Shown here piece after piece: positions 1-8,934 of a stretch of DNA of 64,000 nucleotides. The notes under the pieces were generated by a model, which worked only from the letters and a program-made list of their open reading frames with translations, was not told where the DNA came from and searched no databases. The translations under genes were made by a program, and so were the position numbers. How positions within the stretch are numbered: position 1 is the first letter of the stretch; the number at the start of each line of letters is the position of its first letter. Source of the stretch: Candidatus Pseudoruminococcus merdavium (GTDB lineage Bacteria > Bacillota > Clostridia > Oscillospirales > Ruminococcaceae); NCBI GenBank assembly GCA_904419745.1, contig CAJFSS010000013.1, forward strand, positions 18,835-82,834, read 5' to 3'.

Positions 1-601
1 TGTTGTCAATGGCCGCATGGCGTTCCCGCACGCTGCGGAGAATTTTACTCACGCCTGTTGCCAAAACAGAAAAAATCATCCCCGTTTCTTTTGCATTCAG
101 GCCCTCATCCACTTCCCCTATCAGCGTGTCAAAGGGGTCCTCATGTGGCTCCAGTGCCAGGGCAGTGCGCCTTTTCAGTTCAAAAAGCTGGCGGGCATAG
201 GGCTGGTACGCTTTAAAATCCGCCTGTTGCAAAGCCTGTCTCCATTTTCCCTGCGCCATGGAAGTGAATTCGTTCATCTCCACCTGCAGGGCCGCGGGGA
301 TTCTAACCGCATGCTGAAAGCTTTTTATCAACAGTTTGGCTGCCGCCCGCTCATAGGGGGATGACCATTCCTCTTCCGGAAATTCTTGAAGCCTGCTGAC
401 TACCTGCGCTGTTTCCCGGCTGACCAGGTGTTCCCGCGCCTGTCTGGTAAAATACCCGCTCACCTCATTGCGAAAAGGCCGGCCGTCCTCAGACAGCCCC
501 TGCCAGAGATCCCAGCTCATCAAAGCCCCAGCGCTCCGATAATAGCTCTGTTCCCTGAGGATTTGTTTTGTCTGTTCCATCAACGCAGCTCTATCAGCCA
601 T
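1..601 (-). CDS. Carboxypeptidase M32 (Taq-type), N-terminal part
   Basis: This is the first 200 codons of a zinc metallocarboxypeptidase of family M32, a cytosolic enzyme that removes C-terminal residues from peptides. The gene runs off the left edge, so the catalytic HEXXH region is outside the window. Recognisable family features are an N-terminal segment with LMSWDLWQG, matching the WDxxTxMP-like start of M32 enzymes, and a later HEDPFDTLIGEVDEGL segment matching the family's conserved DP-YD-L-D-EPG region. The ATG at 601 follows GGGGGAG. It lies 21 bp downstream of the HD-domain gene on the same strand and is probably co-transcribed with it. Confidence 0.8.
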   Translation of the reverse strand, partial: MADRAALMEQTKQILREQSYYRSAGALMSWDLWQGLSEDGRPFRNEVSGYFTRQAREHLVSRETAQVVSRLQEFPEEEWSSPYERAAAKLLIKSFQHAVRIPAALQVEMNEFTSMAQGKWRQALQQADFKAYQPYARQLFELKRRTALALEPHEDPFDTLIGEVDEGLNAKETGMIFSVLATGVSKILRSVRERHAAIDN

Positions 602-622
602 GCGTCTCCCCCTCTCTGTTTG

Positions 623-1195
623 TCACTGTGTCTGCATTCCAAGTCCTATTTCGTCCGCCGCTCCCCGCATCGCGTCAATACACCCGGTAATCAGATCCTC
701 AAGCGGGATGTCGAGCATCTGAGCGCCGTGCAGGATGACTTCCCGGTTGACGCCCGCAGCAAAGGAATGCTGCTTGAATTTCTTTTTCACGCTCTTGACT
801 TCCAGATCCATCACAGAATGGGAAGGCCGCATGAGCGCACAGGCATGGATAAGCCCTGTCAGCTCATCCGTGGCATAGAGCACCTTTTCCATCCGGTGGG
901 TCGGTTCTATTTCGCTGCAAAGGCCAAAGCCGTGAGAGGCAATGGAGCGGATAAAGGGTTCGTCCACATTCTCCTCACGCAAAAGTTCAAACACTTTTGC
1001 GCAGTGTTCTTCAGGATATTTTTCATAATCCAAATCATGCAATAAGCCGACGGCGCCCCAATACTCGACGTCTTCGCCGTATTGCGCGGCATAATGGCGC
1101 ATGACGGCTTCCACGCTCAGTGCATGGCGGATAAGCGCCTGGGACTCATTGTGTTTTTTTAAAATCGCAAAAGCTTGTTCCCTTGTTGGAATCAT
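623..1195 (-). CDS. HD-domain hydrolase
   Basis: A 190-residue protein of the HD phosphohydrolase superfamily. Visible metal ligands are H24, the H53-D54 doublet in GLLHDLDYEKYP, and a later conserved Asp in the ATDELTGLIHA segment. Stand-alone HD proteins of this size hydrolyse nucleotides or similar phosphoesters, but the substrate cannot be read from the sequence. It lies 17 bp downstream of the pyruvate-kinase-C-like gene and 21 bp upstream of the M32 carboxypeptidase, so the three genes probably form one leftward operon. Confidence 0.8.
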   Translation of the reverse strand: MIPTREQAFAILKKHNESQALIRHALSVEAVMRHYAAQYGEDVEYWGAVGLLHDLDYEKYPEEHCAKVFELLREENVDEPFIRSIASHGFGLCSEIEPTHRMEKVLYATDELTGLIHACALMRPSHSVMDLEVKSVKKKFKQHSFAAGVNREVILHGAQMLDIPLEDLITGCIDAMRGAADEIGLGMQTQ

Positions 1196-1212
1196 GGTTT
1201 TCCGCCTCCAGA

Positions 1213-1770
1213 TTACGCCTGGACGATCGGTTTACACAATACCCGGTCAATCTTGGTATCCAAAATGGTATTGGCTGTGGAAACACGCATGACCAGTGCG
1301 GTATCCTCCCCGCCGCCAGTCCCACCGACTGCAATAATCGGTTTACCGGCCGGAACCAGTCCCGCATCCGCCGCCATTACGGCAACCTCCACGCAAACTT
1401 TTGTCCCCTGTCCAAACATCCGCAGAGTATGCGCCATAATTTCCACCGGGCCATAACCGCCCAATTTGGTGGACAACCCGCGTTCTGCTCCGGAAAGGAC
1501 ATGGGCCGCCGTGCAAACCTTGATTCCGCGGCTTATCAGCTGGGCTCGCTTTTGCTCCGGGACGCGGTTTTCATTTGGGGTTTTGGAACCATATGCACAG
1601 GTTACGGCGACCACATTGTATTCTTTGGCCTGTTCTTCGCTCACAAAATCCAATGAGGCGCCCGTGCTGGTTGCTATGACAATATCGTGAATACCAAGCT
1701 CTTTTGCCTGTGCAAAAGCAATGTTCAACGTTTCCTCCGTGTTCTGTTTTCCCTGGCGTTCAAAATACAT
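1213..1770 (-). CDS. Pyruvate kinase C-terminal-domain-like protein
   Basis: A 185-residue stand-alone protein resembling the C-terminal alpha/beta allosteric domain of pyruvate kinase. It has an IVIATSTGASLDF start, a central AHVLSGAERGLSTK and a C-terminal PIIAVGGTGGGEDTALVM segment. It lacks the catalytic barrel, so it is not a pyruvate kinase; such single-domain proteins are common in Clostridia and have no known function. The ATG at 1770 (MYFERQG) is chosen because GAAAGGGG lies just upstream; a TTG at 1788 would sit on top of that site. It is first in the leftward operon with the HD gene. Confidence 0.75.
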   Translation of the reverse strand: MYFERQGKQNTEETLNIAFAQAKELGIHDIVIATSTGASLDFVSEEQAKEYNVVAVTCAYGSKTPNENRVPEQKRAQLISRGIKVCTAAHVLSGAERGLSTKLGGYGPVEIMAHTLRMFGQGTKVCVEVAVMAADAGLVPAGKPIIAVGGTGGGEDTALVMRVSTANTILDTKIDRVLCKPIVQA

Positions 1771-1967
1771 AGAAATAACCCCTTTCAAATATAAAAATTT
1801 CTGTTTTTCTGCTTTCCTATTAAAAAGCTAGTATTTTTATTTATTATAAATCCCAGATTTGTAAACTGCAATGATTGCAGGAAGTACTCCCTCGTTTTTT
1901 CCGATTCTGACAATCCCATTCGTGCGAAATAGATAATTTTGAACAAAAAACTTAGAGAAAACTGCTC

Positions 1968-1996
1968 TTGTTTCTCATCTTATTCGACATTATAAT
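1968..1996 (+). promoter_or_regulatory. Sigma-A promoter of the MalY/PatB gene
   Basis: TTGTTT (1968-1973), a 17-bp spacer and a perfect TATAAT (1991-1996), about 55 bp before the start codon at 2051. The spacing is ideal and the gene is the only rightward target. Confidence 0.7.
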
Positions 1997-2050
1997 TTGT
2001 AGAGAGACTGTAGTAATTTTAATTTACTCTAAGAAAAGGAGCAAATCATT

Positions 2051-3235
2051 ATGAAATACGATTTTGGAAAATATGTGGAAAGACGCGGCACGGACAGTTC
2101 CAAGTGGGATCATCAAACCGGGCCGTTCGGTGCGGAAGGGCTTCTCCCTTTCTGGGTAGCGGATTCTGATTTTGCCGTGCTTCCGGAAATTCAGCAGGCA
2201 ATGGCAAAACGTATTGAGCACCCGGTATTTGGTTATACAGCCGCTCCGGAAAATTATTACAGTGCAATTGAAAACTGGACAAAAACCCGCTATGGTTATG
2301 AAATCCAAAAAGATTGGGTTGTCCCAGGCACCGGCGTTATGGGCAGTGTGGTTCTCGCCATTCAAAGCCTGACCAAACCCGGAGATCAGATTGTCATACA
2401 AACCCCGGTATATCCTCCTTTCCACAGTGTTGTTACTACCAACGACCGCGTTCTTATCAAAAGTGAACTGAAAAGGGATGAAAACAACTACTATTCCATG
2501 GATTTTGAGGATTTGGAGCAAAAATTCAAGGATGGGGCTAAAATGATGCTGCTATGCAACCCGCATAACCCGGTTGGCAGGGTGTGGACCCATGAGGAAA
2601 TGGAAAAACTGGTTGAACTGTGTAACCGCTACGGCATCTACCTTGTATCGGATGAAATCCATTGCGACATCATTATGCCCGGCCATAAACTCACTTCCGC
2701 CATGCTCTTCCCCTCCATCTATGATCGTTTGGTTGTATGCACGGCGCCAAGCAAGACCTTTAACATTGCCGGTCTTGGTGTGTCCAATGCCCTGGTTCCC
2801 AATGAGGAAACCCGGAAAAAGGTAAATAATCAGGTCGCAAAAAATAAAGCTTCCGGTCCTAACATTCTCTCCAAGCTTGCCTGTGAAGCGGCATATACCC
2901 ATGGAGCACAGTGGGTGGACGAAATGAACGAGTATCTTGCCGGCAATATGAAGTATGTCTATGAATTCTGCAAGGAAAAAATGCCCGATATCCCGGTCAC
3001 CCGTCCAGAAGGCACCTACCTTATCTGGATGGATTTCGGCGTGTTTGGCAAGACCAGTGAGGAAATCATTCATTTCCTCGTAGAAAACGCAAAAATTGGC
3101 CTTGGGGACGGTACCCCCTATTCTGATACCGCTGGACAAAAGGGATTTATCAGACTGAACGTCGGCTGTCCGATGTGTACGCTTAAAGAGGGCATGGAAC
3201 GCCTGTACCAGGCATATACGATGTTAAAAAAGTAA
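2051..3235 (+). CDS. MalY/PatB family PLP-dependent C-S lyase/aminotransferase
   Basis: A 394-residue fold-type I PLP enzyme of the MalY/PatB group. Members of this group typically cleave cystathionine or cysteine conjugates (C-S beta-lyase) or act as aminotransferases. Visible landmarks are the family N-terminus with KWD and LPFWVADSDF, NPHNPVGR near residues 170-177, DEIHCD near 201-206 and the Schiff-base lysine K235 in APSKTFNIAG. Length is normal for the family. It is transcribed alone, between its own promoter and a strong terminator. The exact substrate is not determinable from sequence. Confidence 0.88.
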   Translation: MKYDFGKYVERRGTDSSKWDHQTGPFGAEGLLPFWVADSDFAVLPEIQQAMAKRIEHPVFGYTAAPENYYSAIENWTKTRYGYEIQKDWVVPGTGVMGSVVLAIQSLTKPGDQIVIQTPVYPPFHSVVTTNDRVLIKSELKRDENNYYSMDFEDLEQKFKDGAKMMLLCNPHNPVGRVWTHEEMEKLVELCNRYGIYLVSDEIHCDIIMPGHKLTSAMLFPSIYDRLVVCTAPSKTFNIAGLGVSNALVPNEETRKKVNNQVAKNKASGPNILSKLACEAAYTHGAQWVDEMNEYLAGNMKYVYEFCKEKMPDIPVTRPEGTYLIWMDFGVFGKTSEEIIHFLVENAKIGLGDGTPYSDTAGQKGFIRLNVGCPMCTLKEGMERLYQAYTMLKK

Positions 3236-3247
3236 AATAATCCCATT

Positions 3248-3285
3248 CTCCCCTTCCGGTGAATATCTCGGAAGGGGAGTTTTTA
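3248..3285 (+). terminator. Intrinsic terminator after the MalY/PatB gene
   Basis: An 11-bp perfect stem CTCCCCTTCCG / CGGAAGGGGAG followed by TTTTTAT, 12 bp after the stop codon. Confidence 0.9.
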
Positions 3286-3314
3286 TAAAGAAATAAAACG
3301 GGTACCTTCTCGAC

Positions 3315-3354
3315 AAAAAACACCTTGCAGAATTTTTTCTGCAAGGTGTTTTTC
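3315..3354 (-). terminator. Terminator after the 3365-4393 gene, probably bidirectional
   Basis: An 11-bp stem CACCTTGCAGA / TCTGCAAGGTG with A-tract and T-tract on opposite sides. It ends the leftward oxidoreductase gene, whose stop is at 3365, and can also back up the preceding rightward terminator. Confidence 0.85.
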
Positions 3355-3364
3355 ATGCTTCCAT

Positions 3365-4393
3365 TTATAGATTTGGATCAACATCCACAAACGCATTTGC
3401 ACGGAGCGCCTGGTCGCAGCAAAATGCCACACGCGCGGCGCTGTAGGCTTCCTCAATGTGCTGCTCGTTGGAGATATCCTTTTCAATGGCTTCAATTAAG
3501 CCGCTGAGCTGCTCCCACATGGGCTTGTACTTGGATTGGAGGTTAATCATCCGATATTCGCCGGTTTCCGCGTTATACAGCTCAATCTCATCGCCCTCTT
3601 CCTGGTGGTTTGGACGAAGATTCTGATAAACCAGACGGATTCTTCCCCGCGGGCCAACAAATTCCTTGGTATTGGATGCGGCCATCGATCTGCTCCAGCC
3701 GGATTCATAATAACCAACAGAACCGTCTTCCAACTGCAAATTGACAATGCTGTAGTTATAAGCTCCCGGAACCAGATCGTCATCCAACCTGGATTTAATC
3801 CCGGAAACCCTGCGGATTTGGGAACCCGTCATCCACTGCATGACGTCAAAATAGTGGACGCCACAGTCGATTACTGGCGGGCAGTCATCCAACAGGCGTT
3901 TGTAGCGGGGCCAGTTCATACAATGATGATTCTGGGCCATTCGCATTACAATGGGTTTTCCAATGGCTCCCGCGTCAATCAGTTCTTTTACCTTTAAATA
4001 GGAGTGGTTAAATCTTAAAATATGGCCGATACGGACTTTGATCGGAGCCGCCAGGACCAAATCACGGAACTCGCGCGTCTCATCAAGGGTTGCCGCCATC
4101 GGCTTTTCGCACAACACATGGATCCCATGCTTGATGCAGTCTTTCAAGATAGGCAGATGGGTATTGGTATAGGTCGCGATAATGAAAATATCGACATCCG
4201 GATTTGTCAAATATTCCTTATAGTCGTCGGAATAGCTGTCTGCCTGATATCTTTTTGCGAACTGATGAGCAAGATCCAGGTTCTTGTCCACGACTCCGCA
4301 GATACGGATATTTTCCCGATAATAAATATCTGCGATGTGTTCACCACCAATATGACCGCAGCCGACCAGCACAACTCCATATGTTTTTTTCAT
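3365..4393 (-). CDS. Gfo/Idh/MocA family oxidoreductase
   Basis: A 342-residue NAD(P)-dependent oxidoreductase of the glucose-fructose/inositol dehydrogenase family. The N-terminal Rossmann fold shows VLVGCGHIGGEH. The diagnostic CEKPMA (EKP) motif follows near residue 97, and a YFDVMQW segment lies in the C-terminal domain. Substrates of the family are sugars, cyclitols or their derivatives; nothing nearby fixes the substrate. It is the first of two Gfo/Idh genes on this strand, but each has its own terminator, so they are probably separate transcripts. A possible -10 (TATAAT, 4524-4519) lies upstream with a poor -35. Confidence 0.85.
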   Translation of the reverse strand: MKKTYGVVLVGCGHIGGEHIADIYYRENIRICGVVDKNLDLAHQFAKRYQADSYSDDYKEYLTNPDVDIFIIATYTNTHLPILKDCIKHGIHVLCEKPMAATLDETREFRDLVLAAPIKVRIGHILRFNHSYLKVKELIDAGAIGKPIVMRMAQNHHCMNWPRYKRLLDDCPPVIDCGVHYFDVMQWMTGSQIRRVSGIKSRLDDDLVPGAYNYSIVNLQLEDGSVGYYESGWSRSMAASNTKEFVGPRGRIRLVYQNLRPNHQEEGDEIELYNAETGEYRMINLQSKYKPMWEQLSGLIEAIEKDISNEQHIEEAYSAARVAFCCDQALRANAFVDVDPNL

Positions 4394-4689
4394 TCCACAA
4401 TCACCCGAATTTTAAAATTAACAATCCATCTGTGCCGCACCGCTGCGGCAGGTGCATTTTTCATAGGAAAAAGGATTCCATCGCCCCCAACAAAACCCTT
4501 TTAATACACCTTTATAATTATACCTTCTTCCTTTCCAGCCGTAAACACTCTTTTGTAATTTTCAGCAATTTTTGTTTAGTTGCACAAAGTGTCCCCCCAC
4601 AATTCGCTATTTCGTGCTCGATTGCTGCGCAATCAGAAAGAATTCTCAAAATACTGTGCTTTTTCTTCTTCAGTATCACAAGATTTCGT
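4394..4689. other. Gene-free stretch between the two Gfo/Idh genes
   Basis: About 300 bp without a convincing gene. It should hold the promoter of the leftward gene ending at 3365. On the minus strand TATAAT (4524-4519) has TGTTTA 17 bp upstream, a weak match. A short GC-rich hairpin CCGCACCGCTGCGG sits near 4436. Nothing else is supported. Confidence 0.5.
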
Positions 4690-4725
4690 ATATAAAACAA
4701 TACCCGGGAAAATTCCCGGGTATTG
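4690..4725 (-). terminator. Terminator after the 4756-5814 gene
   Basis: A 13-bp stem CAATACCCGGGAA / TTCCCGGGTATTG with the minus-strand T-tract TTTTATAT following; 30 bp after the stop codon. Confidence 0.88.
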
Positions 4726-4755
4726 CAATTTTCAGGTATTTGTATGCTGCGGAAA

Positions 4756-5814
4756 TTAGAGGATAACCTCATGACCGGTCTTTGCAGACTCATAGATACC
4801 GCAGAGCATTTTCATCATTGCTACGCCGTCTTCCGGAGTATTGATGAGGGTAGCTTTGCCGTTGATGCAATCGATGAAGTGTTTGATTTCTCTCTGGAAA
4901 CCGTTGACCATGATGTCGTCCTCGCGGTAGACAATCTTGGTATCGGTGAGGTAATCGCACTCTTCAGAGTAGATTTCCATATCCGGCATAACTCTTGCGC
5001 CAGCTTTGGTACCCTTAACATCGAGGGAAACAACGTCGCCCTTGATGTGCTGAGAATAGGAAACCTCAACGGTCATAACAGCGCCGTTGTCGAATTTCAG
5101 GGTTGCAATACAATGATCCTCGACATCGTTGAAATCGGAATAATCTTCCGGACGATATCTCGGGAACTCTTTGATGTTGTTTCTAGCGCCGATCTTGTCA
5201 AAGGTAACGCCATAAATAGCGGATGGGTTTGGTTTGCCCATCAGATACCAGCCAAGGTCGATCATATGTACAGAGAGGTCGATGAGCGGGCCACCGCCGG
5301 ATCTCTTGGAATCAGCAAACCAACCGCCCGGGTTTCCAACTCTTCTGACATATTTGGTGTCAACATGATAGATTTCGCCGAATTTGCCAGCATTGATGAG
5401 GTCTTTCATGACCTGTGCGTTTTTGCCAAATCTTCTGACAAAACCGAGCATGAGGATCTGGTTTGGATGCTCTTTTGCAACTGCGAGCATCTCTTTTGCC
5501 TCTTCCTCATTAAGAGCCATTGGTTTCTCACAGAGAACATGTTTGCCAGCTTTCAGGGCAGCAATGGTAGCGCCTTTATGGATGTTGTTCCATACTGTTA
5601 CGCTGACAGCGTCGATATCTGCTTTCTCAAGCATTTCATCATAGCTGCCATAGTACTCTTTGATGCCGTATTTCTCAGCATAAGCTTTTGCTCTTTCCAG
5701 ATTGATATCGCAGCAAGCTGCAACTTCAACTTCGTCTGGAATGTTGTTGTAGCCAATCATGTGGTGGTTGCTAATATTACCGCAGCCAATGATACCTACT
5801 TTTATCTTGCCCAT
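4756..5814 (-). CDS. Gfo/Idh/MocA family oxidoreductase
   Basis: A 352-residue Gfo/Idh/MocA dehydrogenase: N-terminal VGIIGCGNISNHH dinucleotide-binding motif, HVLCEKPMA with the catalytic EKP triad region, and a C-terminal domain with DLSVHMIDLGWYLMG carrying the family's conserved His/Asp. The start is placed at the second ATG (5814) because AGGAGG lies 8 nt before it; the upstream in-frame ATG at 5820 would lie only 2 nt from the ribosome binding site. A cre-like palindrome (6023-6036) upstream suggests sugar-responsive control. The substrate is unknown. Confidence 0.85.
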   Translation of the reverse strand: MGKIKVGIIGCGNISNHHMIGYNNIPDEVEVAACCDINLERAKAYAEKYGIKEYYGSYDEMLEKADIDAVSVTVWNNIHKGATIAALKAGKHVLCEKPMALNEEEAKEMLAVAKEHPNQILMLGFVRRFGKNAQVMKDLINAGKFGEIYHVDTKYVRRVGNPGGWFADSKRSGGGPLIDLSVHMIDLGWYLMGKPNPSAIYGVTFDKIGARNNIKEFPRYRPEDYSDFNDVEDHCIATLKFDNGAVMTVEVSYSQHIKGDVVSLDVKGTKAGARVMPDMEIYSEECDYLTDTKIVYREDDIMVNGFQREIKHFIDCINGKATLINTPEDGVAMMKMLCGIYESAKTGHEVIL

Positions 5815-5820
5815 TTCCAT

Positions 5821-6164
5821 AACCTCCTAAGGTTTTAATTATTCTGGAGTCTCCGTTTCCTAGCAAGCGGAAATCAAAGACAGTATAAAACTTTTTTGCT
5901 TTACAACAGCATCCCGGTTCAAAATATGATGTTCCGGAAAAATTCTGCAAAGCCAAGTTTCATACACCTGTTATTTTACTCTTAAAGCGCACAAAACACA
6001 ATTGTCAATTCCTGAGAAAAATTCAAAGCGCTTTTATCCATTGTGTCAAATAAAAATCTTTCCGAAAATGATACTTGCATATTTTGTCCCATCACTGTTG
6101 TAGCAGGTTAAAGACAAGAGAAAATTCCCCTTTTTTCTACCCGATTCTTTATGAAAAAACAGAA
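5821..6164. other. Divergent intergenic region (Gfo/Idh and EamA genes)
   Basis: About 340 bp between divergent genes. It contains the cre-like palindrome at 6023-6036. A minus-strand TATACT near 5887-5882 may be the -10 of the leftward gene, but its -35 is weak. No coding potential is seen. Confidence 0.5.
6023..6036. promoter_or_regulatory. Candidate catabolite-responsive element (cre)
   Basis: TCAAAGCGCTTTTA contains the palindrome AAAGCGCTTT. It matches the Firmicutes CcpA consensus TGAAAGCGCTTTCA at all but two positions. It lies about 210 bp from the Gfo/Idh start and 190 bp from the EamA start. Confidence 0.5.
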
Positions 6165-6194
6165 TTGTTTTGGATTCCCCTACTATTTTATAAT
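6165..6194 (+). promoter_or_regulatory. Promoter of the EamA transporter gene
   Basis: TTGTTT (6165-6170), 18-bp spacer, TATAAT (6189-6194); 27 bp before the start at 6222. Confidence 0.65.
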
Positions 6195-6221
6195 GAAAAA
6201 CAGTAAAGTGAGGGAAAAACA

Positions 6222-7118
6222 ATGCAACAGTCAATCAAATCAAACGTATCTGCACAAAAACGCTCGGTTATCTTCATGGTCATCTGTAGTTTTTTCTGGA
6301 GTATCGGCGGGCTCTTTATTAAAATGGTGCCCTGGAACAGTTTCGTCATTTCCTCTGTACGAAGTCTGATTACCTGTTTTGTGTTTCTGGGATATATGAA
6401 AGCCATGCATTATAAGCTCATCGTCTCCAAAAGGACGATACTGGCTGGAGCAACCTTATGCGCGTCCTTTTTATGTTTTGTCACAGCGAATAAGATGACC
6501 ACCGCAGCCAACGCAATTATGCTGCAATACACCTCTCCCATTTTTATCCTGTTGATTTCCTGCATCATTTTCCGCCAGCGTCCACTGAAAAAGGATATTT
6601 TTGTGGTATGCGCCGCTGTTGTGGGGATTGTTCTTTTTTTCCTGGACGATCTCAACCCGGGAAATATGCTGGGAAATATCATTGCCCTTGGAGCTGGCTT
6701 GACACTGGGGATTTTCTTTGTGTTCGGGAGCAAGTCCACCTCCATTGATGAAAACATGAGCGCCATTTTTATGGGGAACTTTATCACATTCCTGGTTGGA
6801 ATCCCCTTTTATTTTCTCTATCCTCCCACTTTTACCGTTCAGTCCGTCCTGTCAATCCTGGTACTCGGTATCTTCCAACTGGGCGTTCCCTATATTCTGT
6901 ATGGAATCGCCATTCGGGACTGCCCCCCGCTGACTGCTTCCCTGATTTCGATGTTTGAGCCGCTGCTCAACCCATTATGGGTGTTCCTGGTCATGGGAGA
7001 AACCCCGGGTATTATGGCCCTGATCGGCGGACTCATTGTGGTAGTAACCATTACTCTGTACAGCATTTCCAATATCAAAACTGCCACTGCACAGGCAGCA
7101 CAGCAATCTCAGCAGTAA
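6222..7118 (+). CDS. EamA/DMT-family transporter
   Basis: A 298-residue integral membrane protein of the drug/metabolite transporter superfamily, with about ten hydrophobic segments arranged as two EamA repeats (roughly residues 12-145 and 155-285). It begins with a short polar N-terminus before IFMVICSFFWSIGGLFIK, and the second repeat contains LISMFEPLLNPLWVFLVMGE, the typical family signature. Members export metabolites, amino acids or drugs; specificity is not readable. It is monocistronic, with a GAGGG ribosome binding site upstream. Confidence 0.85.
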   Translation: MQQSIKSNVSAQKRSVIFMVICSFFWSIGGLFIKMVPWNSFVISSVRSLITCFVFLGYMKAMHYKLIVSKRTILAGATLCASFLCFVTANKMTTAANAIMLQYTSPIFILLISCIIFRQRPLKKDIFVVCAAVVGIVLFFLDDLNPGNMLGNIIALGAGLTLGIFFVFGSKSTSIDENMSAIFMGNFITFLVGIPFYFLYPPTFTVQSVLSILVLGIFQLGVPYILYGIAIRDCPPLTASLISMFEPLLNPLWVFLVMGETPGIMALIGGLIVVVTITLYSISNIKTATAQAAQQSQQ

Positions 7119-7345
7119 GCTTTGAAATCCTCCGCATAACCCGGAGGATTTCCCATTTTTCGCGTTAAAATTGTGGTAAGATGGCAAGGAAAGATTGCAT
7201 ATTTTCAAAAACATGTTATCGTGTAAATGGGACGGCATTTGATCTGCCGGATTTTATTGATAGGATTATTCCTGCATACGAAGCGAAAAATACACAAATC
7301 CATAGTTCATACACATTTTACACTGTAAAAGAAAGGGGTAACCGG

Positions 7346-7879
7346 ATGGGGGCCATTTTGGAAGAAATCTATTCCGATATGGAATTCATGGGGATTGTTG
7401 GGGATCTCATCAAAAATGAAACTGTCCTGCAAATGAAGGAATTCCGCCAGCACTATGGTACAACCTGTTTTGAACATTGCCTGACGGCGTCCTACTATTG
7501 TTATCTTATCTGCCGCAAACATGGCTGGGATCACATTTCCTGTGCCAGGGGAGCCATACTGCACGACCTGTTTTTATACGACTGGAGAAAACGGGAAAAT
7601 GGCAGGAAAGGGTTCCATGCCTTTACCCATCCGCATACCGCCTATACAAATGCGCTCAAAGTTACCGCTTTAAACGACAAGGAAACCGATATCATCCTCA
7701 AGCACATGTGGCCGGTAACCATCAGCCTTCCAAAATACAAAGAAAGCTATGTTCTTACCATGGTGGATAAATTCTGCGCCATTTCAGAAGCTGTAGAAGA
7801 ACTCTCCCGCCGACATGCGGCAACACGCTTTTTGCGCCATGCCTCCCTTTTCCTCACAGCCGTTATGATAAAAATATAG
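7346..7879 (+). CDS. HD-domain phosphohydrolase
   Basis: A 177-residue HD-superfamily protein with H44 (CFEHCLTAS), the H73-D74 doublet (GAILHDLFLYDW), a FTHPHTAY segment and a C-terminal Asp in VLTMVDKFCA. The start at 7346 is chosen because AAAGGGG precedes it by 7 nt and the domain starts just inside; the frame is open further upstream but without family similarity. It differs in sequence from the HD protein at 623-1195, and its substrate is unknown. It is followed directly by a strong terminator. Confidence 0.8.
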   Translation: MGAILEEIYSDMEFMGIVGDLIKNETVLQMKEFRQHYGTTCFEHCLTASYYCYLICRKHGWDHISCARGAILHDLFLYDWRKRENGRKGFHAFTHPHTAYTNALKVTALNDKETDIILKHMWPVTISLPKYKESYVLTMVDKFCAISEAVEELSRRHAATRFLRHASLFLTAVMIKI

Positions 7880-7884
7880 AACCC

Positions 7885-7927
7885 AAGGGCTTTGCTATTA
7901 TCGTGAAAATAGCAAAGCCCTTGTTCT
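7885..7927 (+). terminator. Terminator after the HD gene
   Basis: A 15-bp stem AAGGGCTTTGCTATT / AATAGCAAAGCCCTT, followed by a short T-rich tail (TTGTTC). Confidence 0.8.
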
Positions 7928-8130
7928 GATTGTTTCCTATTTTCCGAATCACGGGGGGACATCCTGGAATATTGAAAGAAAATCCTTGCTCGATCCAAAA
8001 ATATCAGATCAATCCCCCGAGAAAAGGAGTCGTTACGACTCCCCCTCTCTTTTTGACAGCATGACCAATTACTGCTTTGATGCATTTTTTCCGATGCACA
8101 TCCGGCAGCATTCCCCGTTTTAAAGAAACT

Positions 8131-8934
8131 TTAGCCGTTTCTAATCTTATCCGCATAGTATTGGATGAATTCGCCATTGGTCGGACGGTTTTCCGCTGCA
8201 CAATACAGTTCCGGGCAATGGAGTTCCAGGGCCTCCGGGCGTGCCCTTTTCCATGCAGATTCTATGGTACTGCGAATATTCCTCTCAACATTTTTCAGTG
8301 GGATATCATATTTTTTCGCAAGAAAGGGATAGAGATCTTTGGTAACCATGAGTTTTTGCGGATCATACCGGCACGCTTCCACGATCGCATCTGTTAAAAT
8401 CCGGCATCCTTTTGTCTTTGGAGTGATACAAATATAGGATAATTCCATTTTGGTCTGTGTAAGCCAATGCTTTTCTTTCCCACCCAGTGTTTTATGGCGG
8501 GGACTTTCCTGTACTTTCATGGGAAGTGGGCCCGCTTTCCTGTGCATATATTTTTTTGCTCGTAAAATCATCTGGATAGCGTCTGACGGGCCATAATTTT
8601 TCTTTTGTTTGCTACAGACGTAGCCCACCCCATGATCTCGCGCGATTTGAAGGGTCATCTGGTCGGTGGTATGGGTTGTCATGACAATATATGGTTCATA
8701 AGGAAGCGCCAGTTCTTTGATGCTAAAAAGCATATCAATCCCATTGCCCTCCTCCAGCTCCAAATCCAAGATAATCGCATCTGGCTGCGTGAGCTTTATC
8801 TGTTCCAGAGCCTGGGACGCACTATCTGTCTGGCCAATGAAGTCGATTTCTTTGACATCTTTTAAATACTCTTCAAATGCCTGATAATCTTCCGCTTCAT
8901 CTTCTACAATTAAAAGACGAATTTGCCCTTCCAT
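8131..8934 (-). CDS. Spo0A-like orphan response regulator
   Basis: A 267-residue two-domain regulator. The N-terminal receiver (1-125) has the acidic pair E11/D12, the phosphoacceptor D57 in IILDLEL, T86/T87 and K109. The C-terminal domain (about 165-265) resembles the Spo0A DNA-binding domain, with VERNIRSTIESAWKRA and the closing PTNGEFIQYYADKIR close to the Spo0A signature. It is unlikely to be Spo0A itself, since the receiver start and linker differ from canonical Spo0A and no spoIVB neighbour is present. No histidine kinase is adjacent. It probably senses a signal through a remote kinase and acts on DNA. Confidence 0.8.
   Translation of the reverse strand: MEGQIRLLIVEDEAEDYQAFEEYLKDVKEIDFIGQTDSASQALEQIKLTQPDAIILDLELEEGNGIDMLFSIKELALPYEPYIVMTTHTTDQMTLQIARDHGVGYVCSKQKKNYGPSDAIQMILRAKKYMHRKAGPLPMKVQESPRHKTLGGKEKHWLTQTKMELSYICITPKTKGCRILTDAIVEACRYDPQKLMVTKDLYPFLAKKYDIPLKNVERNIRSTIESAWKRARPEALELHCPELYCAAENRPTNGEFIQYYADKIRNG

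Noticed and set aside
4723..5838. A 371-codon frame opposite the second Gfo/Idh gene
   Set aside because: Antisense shadow. The minus-strand frame has clear dehydrogenase motifs and a good ribosome binding site.
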